Shown here: piece after piece, positions 1 through 11,099 of the stretch
Position numbering within the stretch: position 1 is the stretch's first letter
Layout: each line of letters begins with the position of its first letter
Assembly (NCBI GenBank): GCA_021292165.1
Contig: CM037888.1
Coordinates: forward strand, 28,013,140-28,077,139
Source of the DNA: Shinisaurus crocodilurus
Taxonomy: Eukaryota; Chordata; Lepidosauria; Squamata; Shinisauridae
DNA: 64,000 bases
Direction: 5' to 3'
The notes under the pieces: generated by a model
Told to the model about the DNA's origin: nothing
The model's database searches: none
What the model saw: only the letters and a program-made list of their open reading frames with translations
Position numbers and translations under genes: made by a program

Positions 1-229
1 GACTTCCCAGCATTAGTACATCTCTTTCCCCCAATTTGTGAATTGTTTGGGCAAAAAAGTGTGCACAAAAATCCATATGCATTTGTGTAGGCTCTTTTCC
101 TAATATACTGTATGCATTTGTGTATACTGGCTGTATGTGTACTCTGGCTGGGGACAATGGCAGTTGTAGTCCAACACAGGTTGAAGGCACCAGGTTAGGG
201 AAGGTTGGGCTAGATCATGTTCCCATGAA
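1..229. other. Non-repetitive flank with a small hAT-like remnant
   Basis: Mostly AT-rich sequence with several ATGCATTTGTG-like words. Near 155-205 there is a short 'gttgtagtccaacac' segment typical of the inner part of reptile hAT MITEs, but neither terminus is visible. No coding signal is seen. Confidence 0.35.
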
Positions 230-231
230 GG

Positions 232-457
232 CTTATCCAATAGTAGCTAGTAGTGAGAGTGCTGGACTGGGACTCGGGAGATCCGGGTCCTAGTCCCCGC
301 TCGGCCATGAAGCTCACTGGGTGACTTTGGGCCAGTCACTGACTCTCAGCCTAACCTACCCCACAGGGTTGTTGTGAGGATAAAAGGGAGAGGAAGATGA
401 TTATGTAAGCTGCCTTGGGTTCCTTGCAGGGAAAAAGGTGGGGTATAAATATAAATA

Positions 458-502
<45 letters not shown>

Positions 503-556
503 AATAAAATAAAATAAAATAAAATAAAATAAAATAAAATAAAAATAATAAAAGCA
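232..556 (+). mobile_element. CORE/MIR-like tRNA-derived SINE with long A-rich tail
   Basis: A tRNA-like head with a B box (ccgggtcctagtcccc) is followed by a core matching the MIR/CORE-SINE pattern (tgggtgactttgggccagtcac, then gggttgttgtgaggataaaa). The 3' part (gtaagctgccttgggttcc...ggtataaat) resembles the L2 3' tail. The tail expands into (AAAT)n and (AAAAT)n between about 441 and 552. The same family recurs at least seven more times in the window. Confidence 0.9.
441..552 (+). repeat. (AAAT)n then (AAAAT)n tail microsatellite
   Basis: This simple repeat grew from the SINE A-rich tail. The period changes from 4 to 5 bp near 503. Confidence 0.9.
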
Positions 557-1085
557 TCTCCCCCACCTAGCAGCTTGGAATTTGACCACTGGGCTGGACA
601 TCTTTGGGTTTATCCTATGGTCCATCTTTGAAATGCTCCATTTAGTAGGGACAGTATGCACCTTTGGAAACCTGTCTCTAGCCAAATGTTATCCCTATTT
701 TCATCTGCATGTTAAGGGGGTTAGGCTGCTATCGAAAAACGTTACTGGACATGCACAGATACAATAGAGCAGCGGCAGGCAGGAGGGTGATCTCTCTGGG
801 TGATGATGCGCAGTAGTTCTGTGGCAAGCGGAGGCTTTTGGTTGTCTTACAGTTGCCTAACAGTAGCAACAACTGAAAAGCTCCCACCACCGCCACCGCC
901 ACCCCTAAATTTGGCTGCTGAAAGAAACAAAGGAAGGTTGAGGAGGAAACCAGGAGTGGATTCTCATCCTGGGTGGAGCATGTGTTCAGGGGAGGCCTGT
1001 CCCGCTTCATTCGCTGCTTATGCCCACCCTTCTGATCCACTGTTTTGCACCTGGCTCTGACTAGTGGACCTCAGAGTTTGAGTAA
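557..1085. other. Unassigned stretch
   Basis: No repeat family or gene is recognised. It holds a short (CCR)n tract at about 884-904. The open frames on both strands are short and low in complexity, so they look like chance ORFs. Confidence 0.4.
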
Positions 1086-1097
1086 AACTAACCAAGG

Positions 1098-1202
1098 GCA
1101 CCTTCCTATGCATATTTAGACAGAAACAAGTCCTACAGATCCCAACTTCCCCCATTCCTGGGAGTTGTAGGACTTTGCTCTGTCTAAACATGCATAGGAT
1201 TG
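1098..1202. mobile_element. Foldback MITE, CCTATGCAT family
   Basis: The arms cctatgcatatttagacaga and tctgtctaaacatgcatagg are inverted copies near 1108 and 1176. The right end runs into attgcaccc. The same terminal words occur near 45570, 55190 and, in related form, 28225 and 59940. This points to a small non-autonomous DNA element. Confidence 0.55.
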
Positions 1203-1239
1203 CACCCTAAATGTATAAAGTAGACCCTGCAAGCCTAAA

Positions 1240-1775
1240 GATTGCTCATGCCTTCAAAAAGAGGTCCCCTGGCTGTGGAATGTCCTTCCCAGGGAGAGCT
1301 ACCTGGCATCTTCACTTTTACATTTAGACTCCAGGTTAAGACCTTCCTCTTCCAGCAGGCATTTAATCTTTAATCTGTTTTATTTATTTATTATTACACT
1401 TATATCCCACCTTTTTTCCTCTTCCAAGGAACCCAAGGCGGCTTACATGATCCTCCTCCTCTCCATTTTATCCTCACAACAACCCTGTGAGGTAGGTTAG
1501 GCTGAGAGTCAGTGACTGGCGGCCCAGAGTCACCCAGTGAGCTTCGTGGCCGAGCGGGGACTAGAACCCGGATCTCACGAGTCCCAGTCCCCAACACTCT
1601 CTACTGTTGGTTGTTTAATATTTTTAATGTTTTGATATTTTGATATTTTCATTGTTTTTATTTTATTGTTGTTTGGGTGGGTTTTATGACTGTAAACTGT
1701 GCTGAGGGCATCTGCCCATTGGCTGGCCTATAAATTTAATAACTAAATAGCTGAACAATTAAATAAATGAATACA
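1240..1775 (+). mobile_element. L2-type LINE 3' end, split by a SINE
   Basis: The left part (about 1240-1375) matches the C-terminal coding region of L2 ORF2 (wnv-lp, then ktfLFqqaFnL). The right part (1613-1775) is the 3' UTR with tgtaaactgtgctgagggc and an AATAAAT-rich tail. A CORE-SINE in opposite orientation interrupts it at 1376-1612. Coding capacity is lost. Confidence 0.65.
1376..1612 (-). mobile_element. CORE/MIR-like SINE inside the L2 copy
   Basis: Read on the minus strand it has the tRNA-like head with gggttctagtcccc-like B box, the core 'gggtgactctgggcc' and 'gttgttgtgaggataaaatgg', and a taaataaa tail. It sits between the two halves of the L2 3' end, so it is younger than that L2. 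Confidence 0.88.
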
Positions 1776-2504
1776 GAGTTTTTTAGGTTTCATTCCTGCC
1801 CCAGGCTTCCAGCTAAATCTCTGAGTAGTGGGCTGTCACATCTTCATGCATATAAATGCACGCGCATGGAGACGCAATGCCAGCGCACCACTTTCCTTTC
1901 ATACTCTTGCCGTAACTCCCTATCCAGTCAATAAATACCACTTAATTCACTTGAATCACAGCGATTCTATAATAATAAGTAAGTAAGTACAACCTTTCTG
2001 GGATTCAGCTGTTCTGTTGAATATCCTTAAACCTCTCCCCCCCACACACACACACATTTTAATGTAAACTGTTACGGTCAGTTTAACCTATGGTGAGTGA
2101 AAAAGCAATTTGTAGTGAGAGGAGGTTTCAAGCACTAATGCTTGGTGGTGTGAGAATAGAATAGGGGAGCTGGAATCATACAAGGGTCCTTCATTTCCTC
2201 TGTGAACTGTTGGAGTGGATGCTTTCTTTCACTGAAGTAGGGGAAACTGTGCTGTATTTAAGTGGTCTTCCCTGTGGCCCAATATTTAAAAGGACATTTC
2301 TGGCACATCCATCTCATCAGGGATCATTTTTGTTCCCCTTACACAGAGGTAGACTGGAAGTGGAGGGGGGGTGGGGTTACCTCTAGGGAAATTGGCTAGG
2401 AGGAGGCAGGGGGGCAGTACTTCAGATTAGGCCAGGTTCTGTCCAGACCAGGGGATTGAGATTCTCTTCCACCTAAGGGATGGTTAGAGAGAATGGTTGG
2501 AGGA
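1776..2504. other. Unassigned stretch with short (CA)n
   Basis: No recognised gene or mobile element. A short (CA)n lies at 2042-2056. It includes small oligo-G and purine-rich tracts. Confidence 0.35.
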
Positions 2505-2685
2505 GATGCCTATGTACACCAGTTGCTGCGGAACATGGGTGGGAAGGTGCTGTTGCACTCATGTCCTCCTTGTGGGTTTTCCGTGGGCAGCTGCTTGGCC
2601 ACTGTGTGTGTGAAGAGAATGCTGGACTAGATGGACCTTGGTCTGATCCAGCAGGGCTCTTCTTATGTTCTTATGGTTACTCTAG
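2505..2685 (+). mobile_element. CR1 type-2 LINE 3' end
   Basis: This is the 3' UTR of the CR1 family whose end reads gctggactagatggacc, tggtctgatccagcaggg, cttcttatgttcttatg. The TTCTTATG octamers mark the exact LINE terminus. It is strongly 5'-truncated. Longer copies are at 30205-30924 and 58275-59144. Confidence 0.88.
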
Positions 2686-3225
2686 AGGTGAGCTGAAATG
2701 TCTCAGAAGACATTTTTCTGAAGGTTTCTTATTCACCCCTACACACACGCACACACACACACACCGCCACCGCCACCGCCAAAGAAGAAGGCCACACTTC
2801 ACACAATTATCTCCAAATATTCTCCACATCATTATTATTTTTTGTGGCGGATGCCTTTTTCCCACCCCCGCAATGCCCTGGATCTAGCTTTGTTCTGGGG
2901 CATTGTTCAAGGATGCAGATTGTGGCCAAGCTGCCAACACAGTTGCTGCTGTTCCCATTTGCACAGGAGGAGGTTGGGGGCCCTTTGGGGGAAAAAAAGA
3001 AAGCTGTGCTACTACCACTGCTAATGGTGAACCATCCCCATGAGAAACTGTTGGAAAATGTGTCCTCCAGCTGGAGCAATTAGGTGAAATGGTCCCCCCC
3101 CCAATTTCTCTGCCCACAAATAGGGTAGAAAATTTCAAGAGGTGATATGACCAGCGTTCTGGTTCCCCCACCCCCTTAATGTCTAAAATCTGAAAAAGAA
3201 AGGGGGCAGTATACTTCCCACTCCC
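2686..3225 (-). mobile_element. Unclassified ~540-bp element, family of 24164-24672
   Basis: Its reverse complement aligns in order with 24164-24672. Shared blocks are 'ccctatttgtgggcagagaaat', 'tagcacagct-ttcttttt', 'acagcagcaact-gttggcagc-tggcc' and 'gcatc-tt-aacaatg'. Near the left end (2691) 'tctagaggtgagctgaaatg' may be a terminus. A (CA)n(CCG)n tract at 2740-2781 lies inside. No coding region is seen, so it is probably a non-autonomous DNA element. Confidence 0.5.
2740..2781 (+). repeat. (CA)n plus (CCGCCA)n tract
   Basis: Imperfect CA dinucleotides including CG interruptions are followed by ccgccaccgccaccgcc. Confidence 0.85.
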
Positions 3226-3526
3226 CACCACCGTTTATAAGTCCTCAGGGAACTCCAGGCTGTGGTCTCGTCCACTCCTAGGCCACAGCTCTTTGCTCCT
3301 TACTCCAGTTTCTTCATTTTGTTTTCACTTCGTTGATTACCCTTCTATAGCACCCAGCAGCCGAAGATTTCTGGGTGGTTTAAAAGATTCTCCATGGACC
3401 TCTGAGATGTTGACCCTCATGTCAGGCAGAAAGGCATCATCAAGCCAAGCAGAACGCTGCGGAGATATAAGAGCTCTGCACTGCCATGTGGTAGCCCCGT
3501 TTGGGCAGTGCCGCCACATCAGCTGG
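3226..3526. other. Unassigned stretch
   Basis: No recognised repeat. The 120-aa ORF overlapping here lacks any recognisable domain and is read as chance. Confidence 0.35.
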
Positions 3527-3530
3527 AGCA

Positions 3531-3860
3531 GCAGTGGGGAACCTCAGGCCCGGGTGCCACTCTGCCCCCCAGGGTTCCCCAACTTTCACCCAACTGCCTA
3601 TCATTTGGTGGTTTCCCAGCTTTTGTGCCGTTTTCTCCCCATTCTAAAAGACTGAAATGCCTCTCCCAAGTCTTAGTGGCCATAAGAGCTTTCAGCTACA
3701 ACGTGCTGGCATTTTTGGTGGGCTTGCCCTCAGCCATTTTGCATTTGGCTCCACCCTTTTTGCCTTGGGCCCCACCCACCACTAGAGGGTGGGCCCCAAG
3801 AGCTTCTCCAAAACTGAATTCAGCCCTTCGGCTGAAAGAGGTTTCCCACCCCGAAGCTAA
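3531..3860. mobile_element. hAT-like non-autonomous element
   Basis: The left end cagtggggaacctcaggccc and the reverse complement of the right end (cggggtgggaaacctctttc) fit the CAG-GGGAACCT termini seen in hAT MITEs such as 34838-35226. The 8-bp target duplication is not clear. The interior is non-coding. Confidence 0.5.
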
Positions 3861-5196
3861 GAGAGCCACCTGTGTTTCCAGTTTAGGTTCAGCATGGCTG
3901 TTGTGTTCCTCGCTGGTTTCTTGTGTTCCACGACTTTTGCTAGAAACTTTCTGCAGAGTGTTTCATTACCCTGACAACATGGGCAGTGGAACTGCCTGCT
4001 GCAAGTCCAGCTGTGGTGTTCTGCTCTGTGCAGCTTGATATCACTGAACCCAGGACAAACTCATTTTGTAAGAACAAAGGGGGAAAGAAAGAGGAAGGCC
4101 GTCGCGAAAGAGAGCAAGGGAGATGAAATCTGCAGCCGACGCTGGAGGCCATCTCTCCCTCACTCATAACTTTGAACGAGTGGACAATATCTCACTTCCT
4201 GTAAGTGCTTGTCCCTCACACTGTGTCTCAAGGACTTGGCCAAATTCCCTTTTGTAAATAGGCCCATGTTTTATATTTCCCTATTACTCTGGAGCGTCTC
4301 TATCAATAATTCTGGAAAGGCATCTGTCCAGGGCAATGAGATTATTTTTCCGATTTCGGCTGACAGTTATGGAAATAGTTTGGCAAACAATCTACTCCAC
4401 CATCAATGACCACAGATTACAGCTGTTTTTAAAAAATCCTGGACTCTGCTGGATGCTTGGAAGATTGATGGTGTGGGGGGGTGAGTGGGGGACGAGGGGA
4501 CGAGAGAGAGAGAGAGCTGCTACTTGCACGTTCATGCAATAGGTAAGCATTTTGCTCCTTTCCTGCCCTAACATTTAAGAGGATTCACTCAGTTCGACTG
4601 ATTAAGACAATAGAAAGGCGGGGTGAGAAAGAAACAAGCCATACATTGAAAAGAAATGTCACTGGTCTTAGCATGACTCTTTTCTGCTTCCCTTGGAAGC
4701 TTCTCCCAAGCACGAAGCTCCAAACACAGTTCTAATGTATTGTTTCATTTTTCTGTATATGTGAAATTCAGGAGCAAAAGGAATTCTCATCCCCGGTGTC
4801 ATCAACTTAGCCCCACTGTGAGTGTGAGGAGAGTTTCTTTACCAGCCTCATGCAGGTTCCCGACAAGACACCCACTGATGGCGAGAGGCACCGTATGGCA
4901 CCCACAGACAACCGCTTTCATCTTTCCTGCGCATCCTGTGCAGGAGTCCCCGGGAAATTTCTCCCATCCTATTGAAACTCTTTTGACTTCCTTTGAAATT
5001 CCTCCAAATGTTTCCCTCCAAATCCACTTCAGCCAGATTTCAGTGGTGCCATTGCTTGCAAGCAGTTCGAGAGCGACTGGGCACTGAAACATTCTGCAGA
5101 CACCAGCTCTGTGACTGACTAGATCTAGGGATGATGGGAAAATTAGTTCTGTACACATTTTAATGCAAACTTACCTAATTTGCTCTTACTAATACA
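3861..5196. other. Non-repetitive stretch
   Basis: I recognise no mobile element over about 1.3 kb apart from a short (AG)n at 4503-4516. The sequence is mixed-composition single-copy in appearance. ORFs up to 176 aa overlap its start but begin in the hAT element, so they are not convincing. Confidence 0.35.
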
Positions 5197-5371
5197 GGCC
5201 TGTGGCTCACGCTGGCTCAGCTTGTCTGAGCGTGGAAAGCTAAGCAGGGTCAGGCCTGGTTATTACTTGGATGGGAGACCCCCCTCCTCTAGTTTCCTGC
5301 ATCGAGCAGGGGGGTTGGACTCGATAGCCTTGTAGGCTCCTTCCAACTCTATGATCTATGAAATCTATGAA
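5197..5371 (+). mobile_element. 5S rRNA-derived SINE with CR1 tail
   Basis: The head matches the internal control region of vertebrate 5S rRNA: aagctaagcagggtc (A box), cctggtt (intermediate element) and acttggatgggagacc (C box). From ttcctgcatcgagcag onward it matches the 3' end of CR1 type 1 (ggttggactcgatagcc, ccttccaactc) and ends in atctatga repeats. It would use a Pol III type-1 promoter and CR1 machinery. Confidence 0.9.
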
Positions 5372-5375
5372 AACA

Positions 5376-5867
5376 TCCATACAAACATGCATAAATCAAT
5401 GAAATTAATCTGTAAATGCATTATATTAAGGTACATTGCTTGCAAACAAAAATTGTATATTTGGAAAAAACGGGCACAAAAATGTCAGTGCGATGTAGTG
5501 GTTAGAGTGTTGGACTAGGGAGACCCGGGTTCTTACTCATCTATGAAGCTCACTGGGCGACTTTGTTTGGGCCGGTCACTGACTCTCAGCCTCGCCTACC
5601 TCACAGAGGTTATTGTGAGGATGAAATAGAGAGGAGGACCTTGTAAGCTACTTAGGGATCCTTGCAAGAGGGGGGGGAAAGGCAGGATATGAATGCAATT
5701 AATTAATTAATTAATTAATGTGTATGAATTGTGTGGATTTTTTTTTAAAATAATAATAATCACAAACTGATGCAGAAATGGGATGGAATGAACTTCAGGT
5801 TGCAAAAAATATATATATGAGAAACTGAGTAAAACCAAAATTGACGGCTTCATCCATCCCTAAATAA
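5376..5867. mobile_element. AT-rich MITE remnant split by a CORE-SINE
   Basis: Sequence rich in ATGCAT-like and GCACAAAAATG words lies on both sides of the SINE at 5489-5722. The right edge 'cttcatccatccctaa' resembles the 'tccatccctg' end of the element at 46733-47165. The assignment rests on word content only. Confidence 0.35.
5489..5722 (+). mobile_element. CORE/MIR-like SINE
   Basis: The tRNA-like A box (gtagtggttagagtg) and B box (gggttcttactc) precede the CORE block (tgggcgactttg, gaggttattgtgaggat). The 3' end has the cttgcaag...ggcaggatatgaat tail. The terminal repeat is (AATT)n rather than the usual AAAT. Confidence 0.85.
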
Positions 5868-6447
5868 ATCAGAAGTTCTAGTGCTCCCTTGAGGTGGACG
5901 TCTTAATAATGGCTTTAGCACCTGGAAGCTGATGGAATATATGACGTGATGTGGATAGAGCAGGTGGTTTACTGATAGTGTAATGAACTAGAAGATTTTA
6001 CAGCAGTGGCGAAGAAGCCTTTGGCAGGCACCGATTGGTTGAGCAGCCCTAGTGACTCAGAGGGGCGTGGCAGGCAGAGTGGTGTTCTGGCTGCCATTAG
6101 ATAAGATGCTCTGATCCTAGAAAGCTGCAGGGCAGGAAGAAAGGACTAAGGAGGAGGGATAGCAGAAGAAGGACCGAGGAAAGGAGTAGGGAAGGGTCTT
6201 GAAAAGCAGCAGCCCAACGGAAGCAAGGGGCTAAGAAAGGAGGGTGGACGCAAGCCAGGGGCCTAGAAAAAGAGGCTTGGGAGAGAGAGCAGTGTAGGGA
6301 AATGGTGGGTAAAGGAGATCAGACAGATGAATCTGAGAAGGGAAAGACAACTGGGAGGGGAAAGGGACAGAGAGCAGAGAGATGCACAGGGTTGGGAGCT
6401 GCAGAGGTTATGCAGGTTGGACTTCACATCTTCTTACTCCAATACAG
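5868..6447. other. Unassigned purine-rich stretch
   Basis: Strongly G+A-rich sequence between about 6120 and 6400, with no recognised repeat or gene. Short ORFs here follow from low-complexity GA content. Confidence 0.35.
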
Positions 6448-6642
6448 AGATCATAGGCAGCTGCCTTATACTGGGTCAGACCATTGGTTCCTCAAGCCCA
6501 ATATTGTCATCACTGACTTACACTGGCTCTCCAGGCTTTCTGGCAGTCTTTCCAGCGCTTCCTGAAGACACCAGGGATTGAAACTGGGGCCGCCTCCTGC
6601 AGGTGAAGGAGCATACGCCCTACCATGGAACTATGGCCCCTT
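6448..6642 (-). mobile_element. tRNA-Ala-derived SINE with CR1-2 tail
   Basis: Minus-strand reading gives a head related to 'gccatagctcagtggtagag', the body with ctggagagcc, and the end 'ggtctgacccagtataagg-agct-cctatg'. That end matches the CR1 type-2 terminus. The head is worn but collinear with the better copy at 15080-15500. Confidence 0.8.
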
Positions 6643-6829
6643 CCTTGGGAGGACCTTTTGGGAGGAACCCACCTATGATTTTGTCGTATTGTATTATGTT
6701 ATATTGTGTTTGTATTTTTATATTAATGATACTTTCGGGTTTTAAGATGATTGTTTTTATTCTGTTTGTTTTTTCTTGTAAACTGCCCAGTGAGGGAGCC
6801 CTTTGGCTGATGGGCGGTATAGAAGTGTA

Positions 6830-6850
<21 letters not shown>
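6643..6850 (+). mobile_element. L2-type LINE 3' UTR and tail
   Basis: A T-rich 3' UTR leads to tgtaaactgcccagtgaggg, ggctgatgggcggtataga and a TAAATAAA repeat. This is the tail shape shared by L2 copies here and by the CORE-SINE. Confidence 0.65.
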
Positions 6851-6862
<12 letters not shown>

Positions 6863-7242
6863 GTGATGTCCATAGAACTGTGCATAGCCATTCTGAGAGG
6901 GTTTTTTTTCCCTTTTAGTCTTATGGAAACCCTTCGTTGTCCCCCTCAGCCACCCTTGCTCCATGTTTGCCGCTATTTGCCCAAGCAAGGGCCACAAAAA
7001 TTGGGCTCTGAAATTCATTTTAGGTGCAACTCAGTAGCAACTGAAAGATGCAGATATCCTCCCTTAAGAAAAGATCTATGACTTCTATCAAGACACTTTA
7101 TTCTTTTTTGCCCTCCTGATATTCCTCAAATATTTATTTCTTTATTTATTACATGTATATCCTGCCTTTTTTCCTCTTGCAAGGAACCCAAGTCGGCTTA
7201 CATAGTCTTCCGCCTCTCCATTTTATCCTCACAACAACCCTG

Positions 7243-7340
7243 TGAGGTAGGTTGTTTTAATAATGTTTTAATAATATGTTTTAACCAGTTTATGTGTTTT
7301 ACATTGTTGTTCCCCACCTCGATCCAAGTGGAGAGGTGGG

Positions 7341-7393
<53 letters not shown>
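7243..7393 (+). mobile_element. Short L2-like tail insertion with (ATT)n
   Basis: It reads gttttaa-rich UTR, ttgttccccacctcgatcc, gagaggtgggtaagtatt, then (ATT)n. The shape is that of a severely 5'-truncated LINE 3' end inserted in the SINE. The 'taggtt/ggtt' edges may include a short target duplication. Confidence 0.55.
7343..7393 (+). repeat. (ATT)n microsatellite
   Basis: About 17 units of ATT at the end of the inserted LINE tail. Confidence 0.95.
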
Positions 7394-7587
7394 GGTTAGG
7401 CTGAGAGTCAGTGACTGGCCCAAAGTCACCCAGTGAGCTTCATGGCCGTGTGGGGACTAGAACCCGGATCTCCCGGATCCCAGTCCAACGCTCTAACCAT
7501 TACGCCACACTGGCTCAAGTAGGAACATTTACCCAAGTAGGAACATCCAAATCTGCCTCAAAATACCATAGACAAAATCTGGTGGCA

Positions 7588-7591
<4 letters not shown>

Positions 7592-7618
<27 letters not shown>
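7592..7618 (+). repeat. (CA)n microsatellite
   Basis: About 13 perfect CA units. Confidence 0.95.
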
Positions 7619-7619
7619 G

Positions 7620-7921
7620 CTCTGGTTTGCACATTTTGATTGGAAAGCTTTTGAAAGGTCTGGCTTCCATTCTTCTATTGACAACCCAGAATAGAGGGTG
7701 TTCTGTCATTGTTGGGAGGTGTTGAAATCATCGGGGGCAGGAGGACACTGTGACTAAAGTGTGATGATGGACCCACTCTGGAAAAAAGATTCAGCATTAG
7801 CTTTCCTATTGACTGTTAGCAGGCCTGTTGCCCTAAAAGAAAGAGAAGGATTCATGGCTGAGGGCCAGAATATTATAATACACTTATTATTATCTTCTTC
7901 TTTTTCTTCTCCTTCCTAGTT

Positions 7922-7969
<48 letters not shown>

Positions 7970-8836
7970 AACTCTGAAGCAGGGATGAATATGGGTTAGA
8001 GCTGAAGACTGTGCCAGCTTTTCAAAATTCAGGTGGGTACATTTGTCTTGTGAACTGTTCACCCAGGCCCCAATTAGTTTTATATTAACCTCCTTAAACA
8101 GAGGATTGCTGTGATCTTAACACTACTCCAAAATGGTCTATTAGCTACCCCATTTCCTGGAAACGCCTAGAGTAGGTCATTCAGTGGCATCAGTTGATGA
8201 ATTCAGTGAGCTATAATGAGTGTCCTATCTGCCAAGAGCTGAGAGAGAACAAATGCATGGATATGTATTTCTTCTTATATGCAGATGTTTCTCGGTCTCT
8301 CACAGCATGATGAATGTGCATATACAAACACACGCACGCACACAAACACACGCACGCACAGAACGTTAAACTCTACGAAGGTGGGATGAAACCCAGCAGA
8401 ACATGTTATCTGAAGTTTGCATCTGATGTGTCAAAGAAGAAAAAGGAAATATTACCCCACTGCCAATTCCATTGCCAGCCCACCTCCCTGGCCTTCAGCA
8501 ATAGATTTCTGGAGAAAAATCCATTTGCCACATTGAAATCCATCTTCACATAAATTCGCTACGTTCTCCTTTTCCCCCCAGCATAATCTGGGCTCCAGAT
8601 ATTAGAGATATTCTTGCCAAGCTTGTACTTTGGGGCTTGGAAATATGAATATTGAAGTACAAGGTGAGCGTTACAACTACAAGCCCTGAGTTCTAAACTG
8701 GTTTGGATTAAAATCAGATTCACAGAAGAAGTCCTCTCCGACACCCTTCCAACCCATCCAACCTTCTTCACTCCCACCCTCCAATTTCCAATCCCTGTAC
8801 GATTTCAGGCCATGAGTTCTGATTATGCTCTGTGAT
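7620..8836. other. Unassigned stretch with simple repeats
   Basis: No gene or interspersed repeat is recognised. It contains a perfect (GA)n at 7926-7966 and a (CA)n/(CGCA)n mixture at 8325-8360. Confidence 0.4.
7926..7966 (+). repeat. (GA)n microsatellite
   Basis: About 20 perfect GA units. Confidence 0.95.
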
Positions 8837-9109
8837 TTGCAGGACACGGAATAATGGGCTCAAGTTACAGGAACCCAGATTCCACCTAAACATCAGGAAA
8901 AACTTCCTGACTGTCAGAGCAATAAGACAATGGAACCAACTACCTAGGGAGGTGGTGGGCTCTCCCACTCTGGAGGCATTCAAGGTGTAGCTGGACGGCC
9001 ATCTGTCAGGGATGCTTTGAGCTGGATTCCTGCATTGAGCAGGGGTTTGGACTCGATGGCCTGGTAGGCCCCTTCCAACTCTACTTTTCTATGATTCTAT
9101 GATTCTATG
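8837..9109 (+). mobile_element. CR1 type-1 LINE 3' end
   Basis: From 'tttgcaggacacggaataatgg' it encodes the ORF2 C-terminus ([22 protein letters not shown]), then the UTR with ggtttggactcgatggcc and ccttccaactc. It ends in three ATTCTATG octamers, the CR1 terminal signature. The translation reaches a stop near the natural ORF2 end. Confidence 0.92.
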
Positions 9110-9440
9110 TGGCTTTGGTTGCAGGGTTCTGCTATGGATCAGAACTGGAGCAGGGGTCAGGTTTCTCAGGAAACAAGATAAAGAGGGAACAGCATCATGG
9201 AAAGCTCAGAGTGGGGCTGGGGCTGGAAGCTAGACACGGTTGTCTGAATGTTGCTCCAAGAAGGATCAGCCCAAGACTGTGGTTTAAATAGAGGTTGGTT
9301 GAAGTTAGGCTGGTTGGCCCCACCTCCAATACTGATTGAAGTGGGCCTAGCAAGTTTTAGCAATTTCAGGCTGCAACAATGTGGGGAGTGGCTGTGGCAT
9401 TCTAGTTTCCCTATGGCCCAGGTCATCGGAGCCTGAGCTA
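9110..9440. other. Unassigned stretch
   Basis: No recognised repeat. It ends where the ATGCAT-rich element begins (gagctagggatgtgcaaat near 9436). Confidence 0.35.
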
Positions 9441-9800
9441 GGGATGTGCAAATAAGCAAACCCCGAGCTCACTGAAGTTCTCCGAATTCCATCTCAAAGT
9501 TTGTTATGACTCTAGTCCATATGAGATTATAAGCTTTTTTTTCTTTTTGTATGAAAATCTGTGCCTATTTTTGTGCATATTTTTCCAAATGAATGCATTG
9601 GTTGTGTGCATCTTTGAAATGTACGTATTCTTCTTCCTTTGAGTAAAGCGAAATTGTGTGCGTTTTTTCAAAAGTATGCATTTTGAAATGTACGCATGCT
9701 GTAGAATGCATTTTGGGAATCCCACTGAAAGCCCAGAACTATACGACTTTGACCACAGATTGTGCCCTAGACCATGCTCAGTCTGGATGGAAGGTGCAAA
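9441..9800 (-). mobile_element. ATGCAT-rich DNA element, family of 47301 and 48743
   Basis: Read on the minus strand, 'cgtacatttcaaaatgcata', 'caaaggaagaa' and 'acatttcaaagatgcacac' follow the same order as blocks in 48743-49020. The plus-strand left edge 'ctagggatgtgcaaat' matches a TAGGGATGTG terminus used by several elements here. The right terminus is not found. Confidence 0.45.
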
Positions 9801-9840
9801 CTGGATAAATCCTGATAAAAACAATCTAAAATAAATCTCT

Positions 9841-11099
9841 CATACATCCAGAGTCATCACCCCCATCATTTACCAGTCCCAGACAGTCTGGCAGAACCAT
9901 GCAGACAATGTGGGTGCAGAAAAGAAGTTAATTCAAATAAATCTCAGTTTTGTCCTGAATATATTATAATTTCAATGGATCAAAGTCATGGCTTGTTAAA
10001 CATATGGGAATTATGAATAGCTGAGATTTGAAGGATGGACCAAACAGTTATGAGTTTTGGTGGCATAACTACCAATAATTGCAAGAGTTTGGTGAGGTTC
10101 CAGAAGATGGTTTAGCATTTTAGAGATTAAGCACTGTCTTCCTCCCTGATCACTGAAAATCCTTCCCAACTCATCTCTAGCGTTTTTGAGCCCTCACCTA
10201 ATGCAGGACACATCTGCAAGTTTTCCTTTGTACTTGTAAGGATGAAAAAGTCTCCAGATGGAAAAGTCTGCTTCAGGTACTTGATTTCATGCTTGTGCCT
10301 GGACACCCAGTCCTGAGTTGATAATATCAAGAATTGCTTATTGTTGGCATCTGGTGTTATGACATTGGCTATATCATACGCTTACTAAATCAATCTTAAA
10401 TGCTATTTTCTGTATCCCAGTCCTTCCCCAATGACTAGCTCATTAAAATGATGTAACCTCTATATTAGCAGAGATCTTGCCGGCTGGCTGGGTAAAAAAA
10501 AAAGGGGGGGGAATCACTTGTGAATTGCTACCTTTTACCCAACAACAACAAAAAGTAATAATATGGAGCCTGCCACTATTAAAGAGATTGAAAGCTGAAG
10601 GTGTGCATTTATGCCACTGAGCCAACTTAAATGTTCATAAAGACAATGAAATTTTCAGTATCCCAAGTTGTTGATTTCAAGCGTCAGGTCAGAGACGGAT
10701 GACTCCATGCTGAGATTTATTACTGAGAGGCAAAGCTTTGGAGTTTGTGTCAAGGTGGGCCCATTCATCACAAGGAGAAGTCTGCCATAATATTCTGCTG
10801 TCACATCCCATCTGCCCTTGATCAATCGATCAGTCGGACTACTTAGGAAATGGTACGCAGGTCCACTGTAATCGGCTTAGACACCCAGAAACATGGACAA
10901 TGGTTAATCATGCAGACAAATAGGAGAGGGCAGCTGAATTGAATTTTGCCCTGCCTGAAATATTTGAGCTGGATCCAGGTTTAAGACATCAGGAAGAAGC
11001 TCTCCCCATCTCATGTCTAATCTTACATTTGGATGTGCATGTAGCTGCCATAGGTATGAGGGTCAAAGACTGTCCTGTTTAAGCCAGTCGATACTGGAC
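9841..11099. other. Non-repetitive stretch
   Basis: About 1.25 kb in which I recognise no repeat apart from a short (A)n(G)n at 10497-10510. No coding signal is seen. Confidence 0.35.

Larger units (their letters stand above)
7126..7515 (-). mobile_element. CORE/MIR-like SINE split by an L2-like tail
   Basis: The two halves, 7126-7242 and 7394-7515, together make one SINE on the minus strand. They break at 'cctgtgaggtag|gttaggctgag'. The break holds a T-rich LINE tail (plus strand) ending in (ATT)n. The SINE therefore predates that insertion. Confidence 0.85.

Noticed and set aside
3508..4038. 176-aa plus-strand ORF
   Set aside because: It begins inside a hAT-like element and has no known motif.
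7343..7393. CRISPR or satellite array
   Set aside because: It is a plain ATT microsatellite at a LINE tail with no spacers. No array with regular spacers exists in the window.
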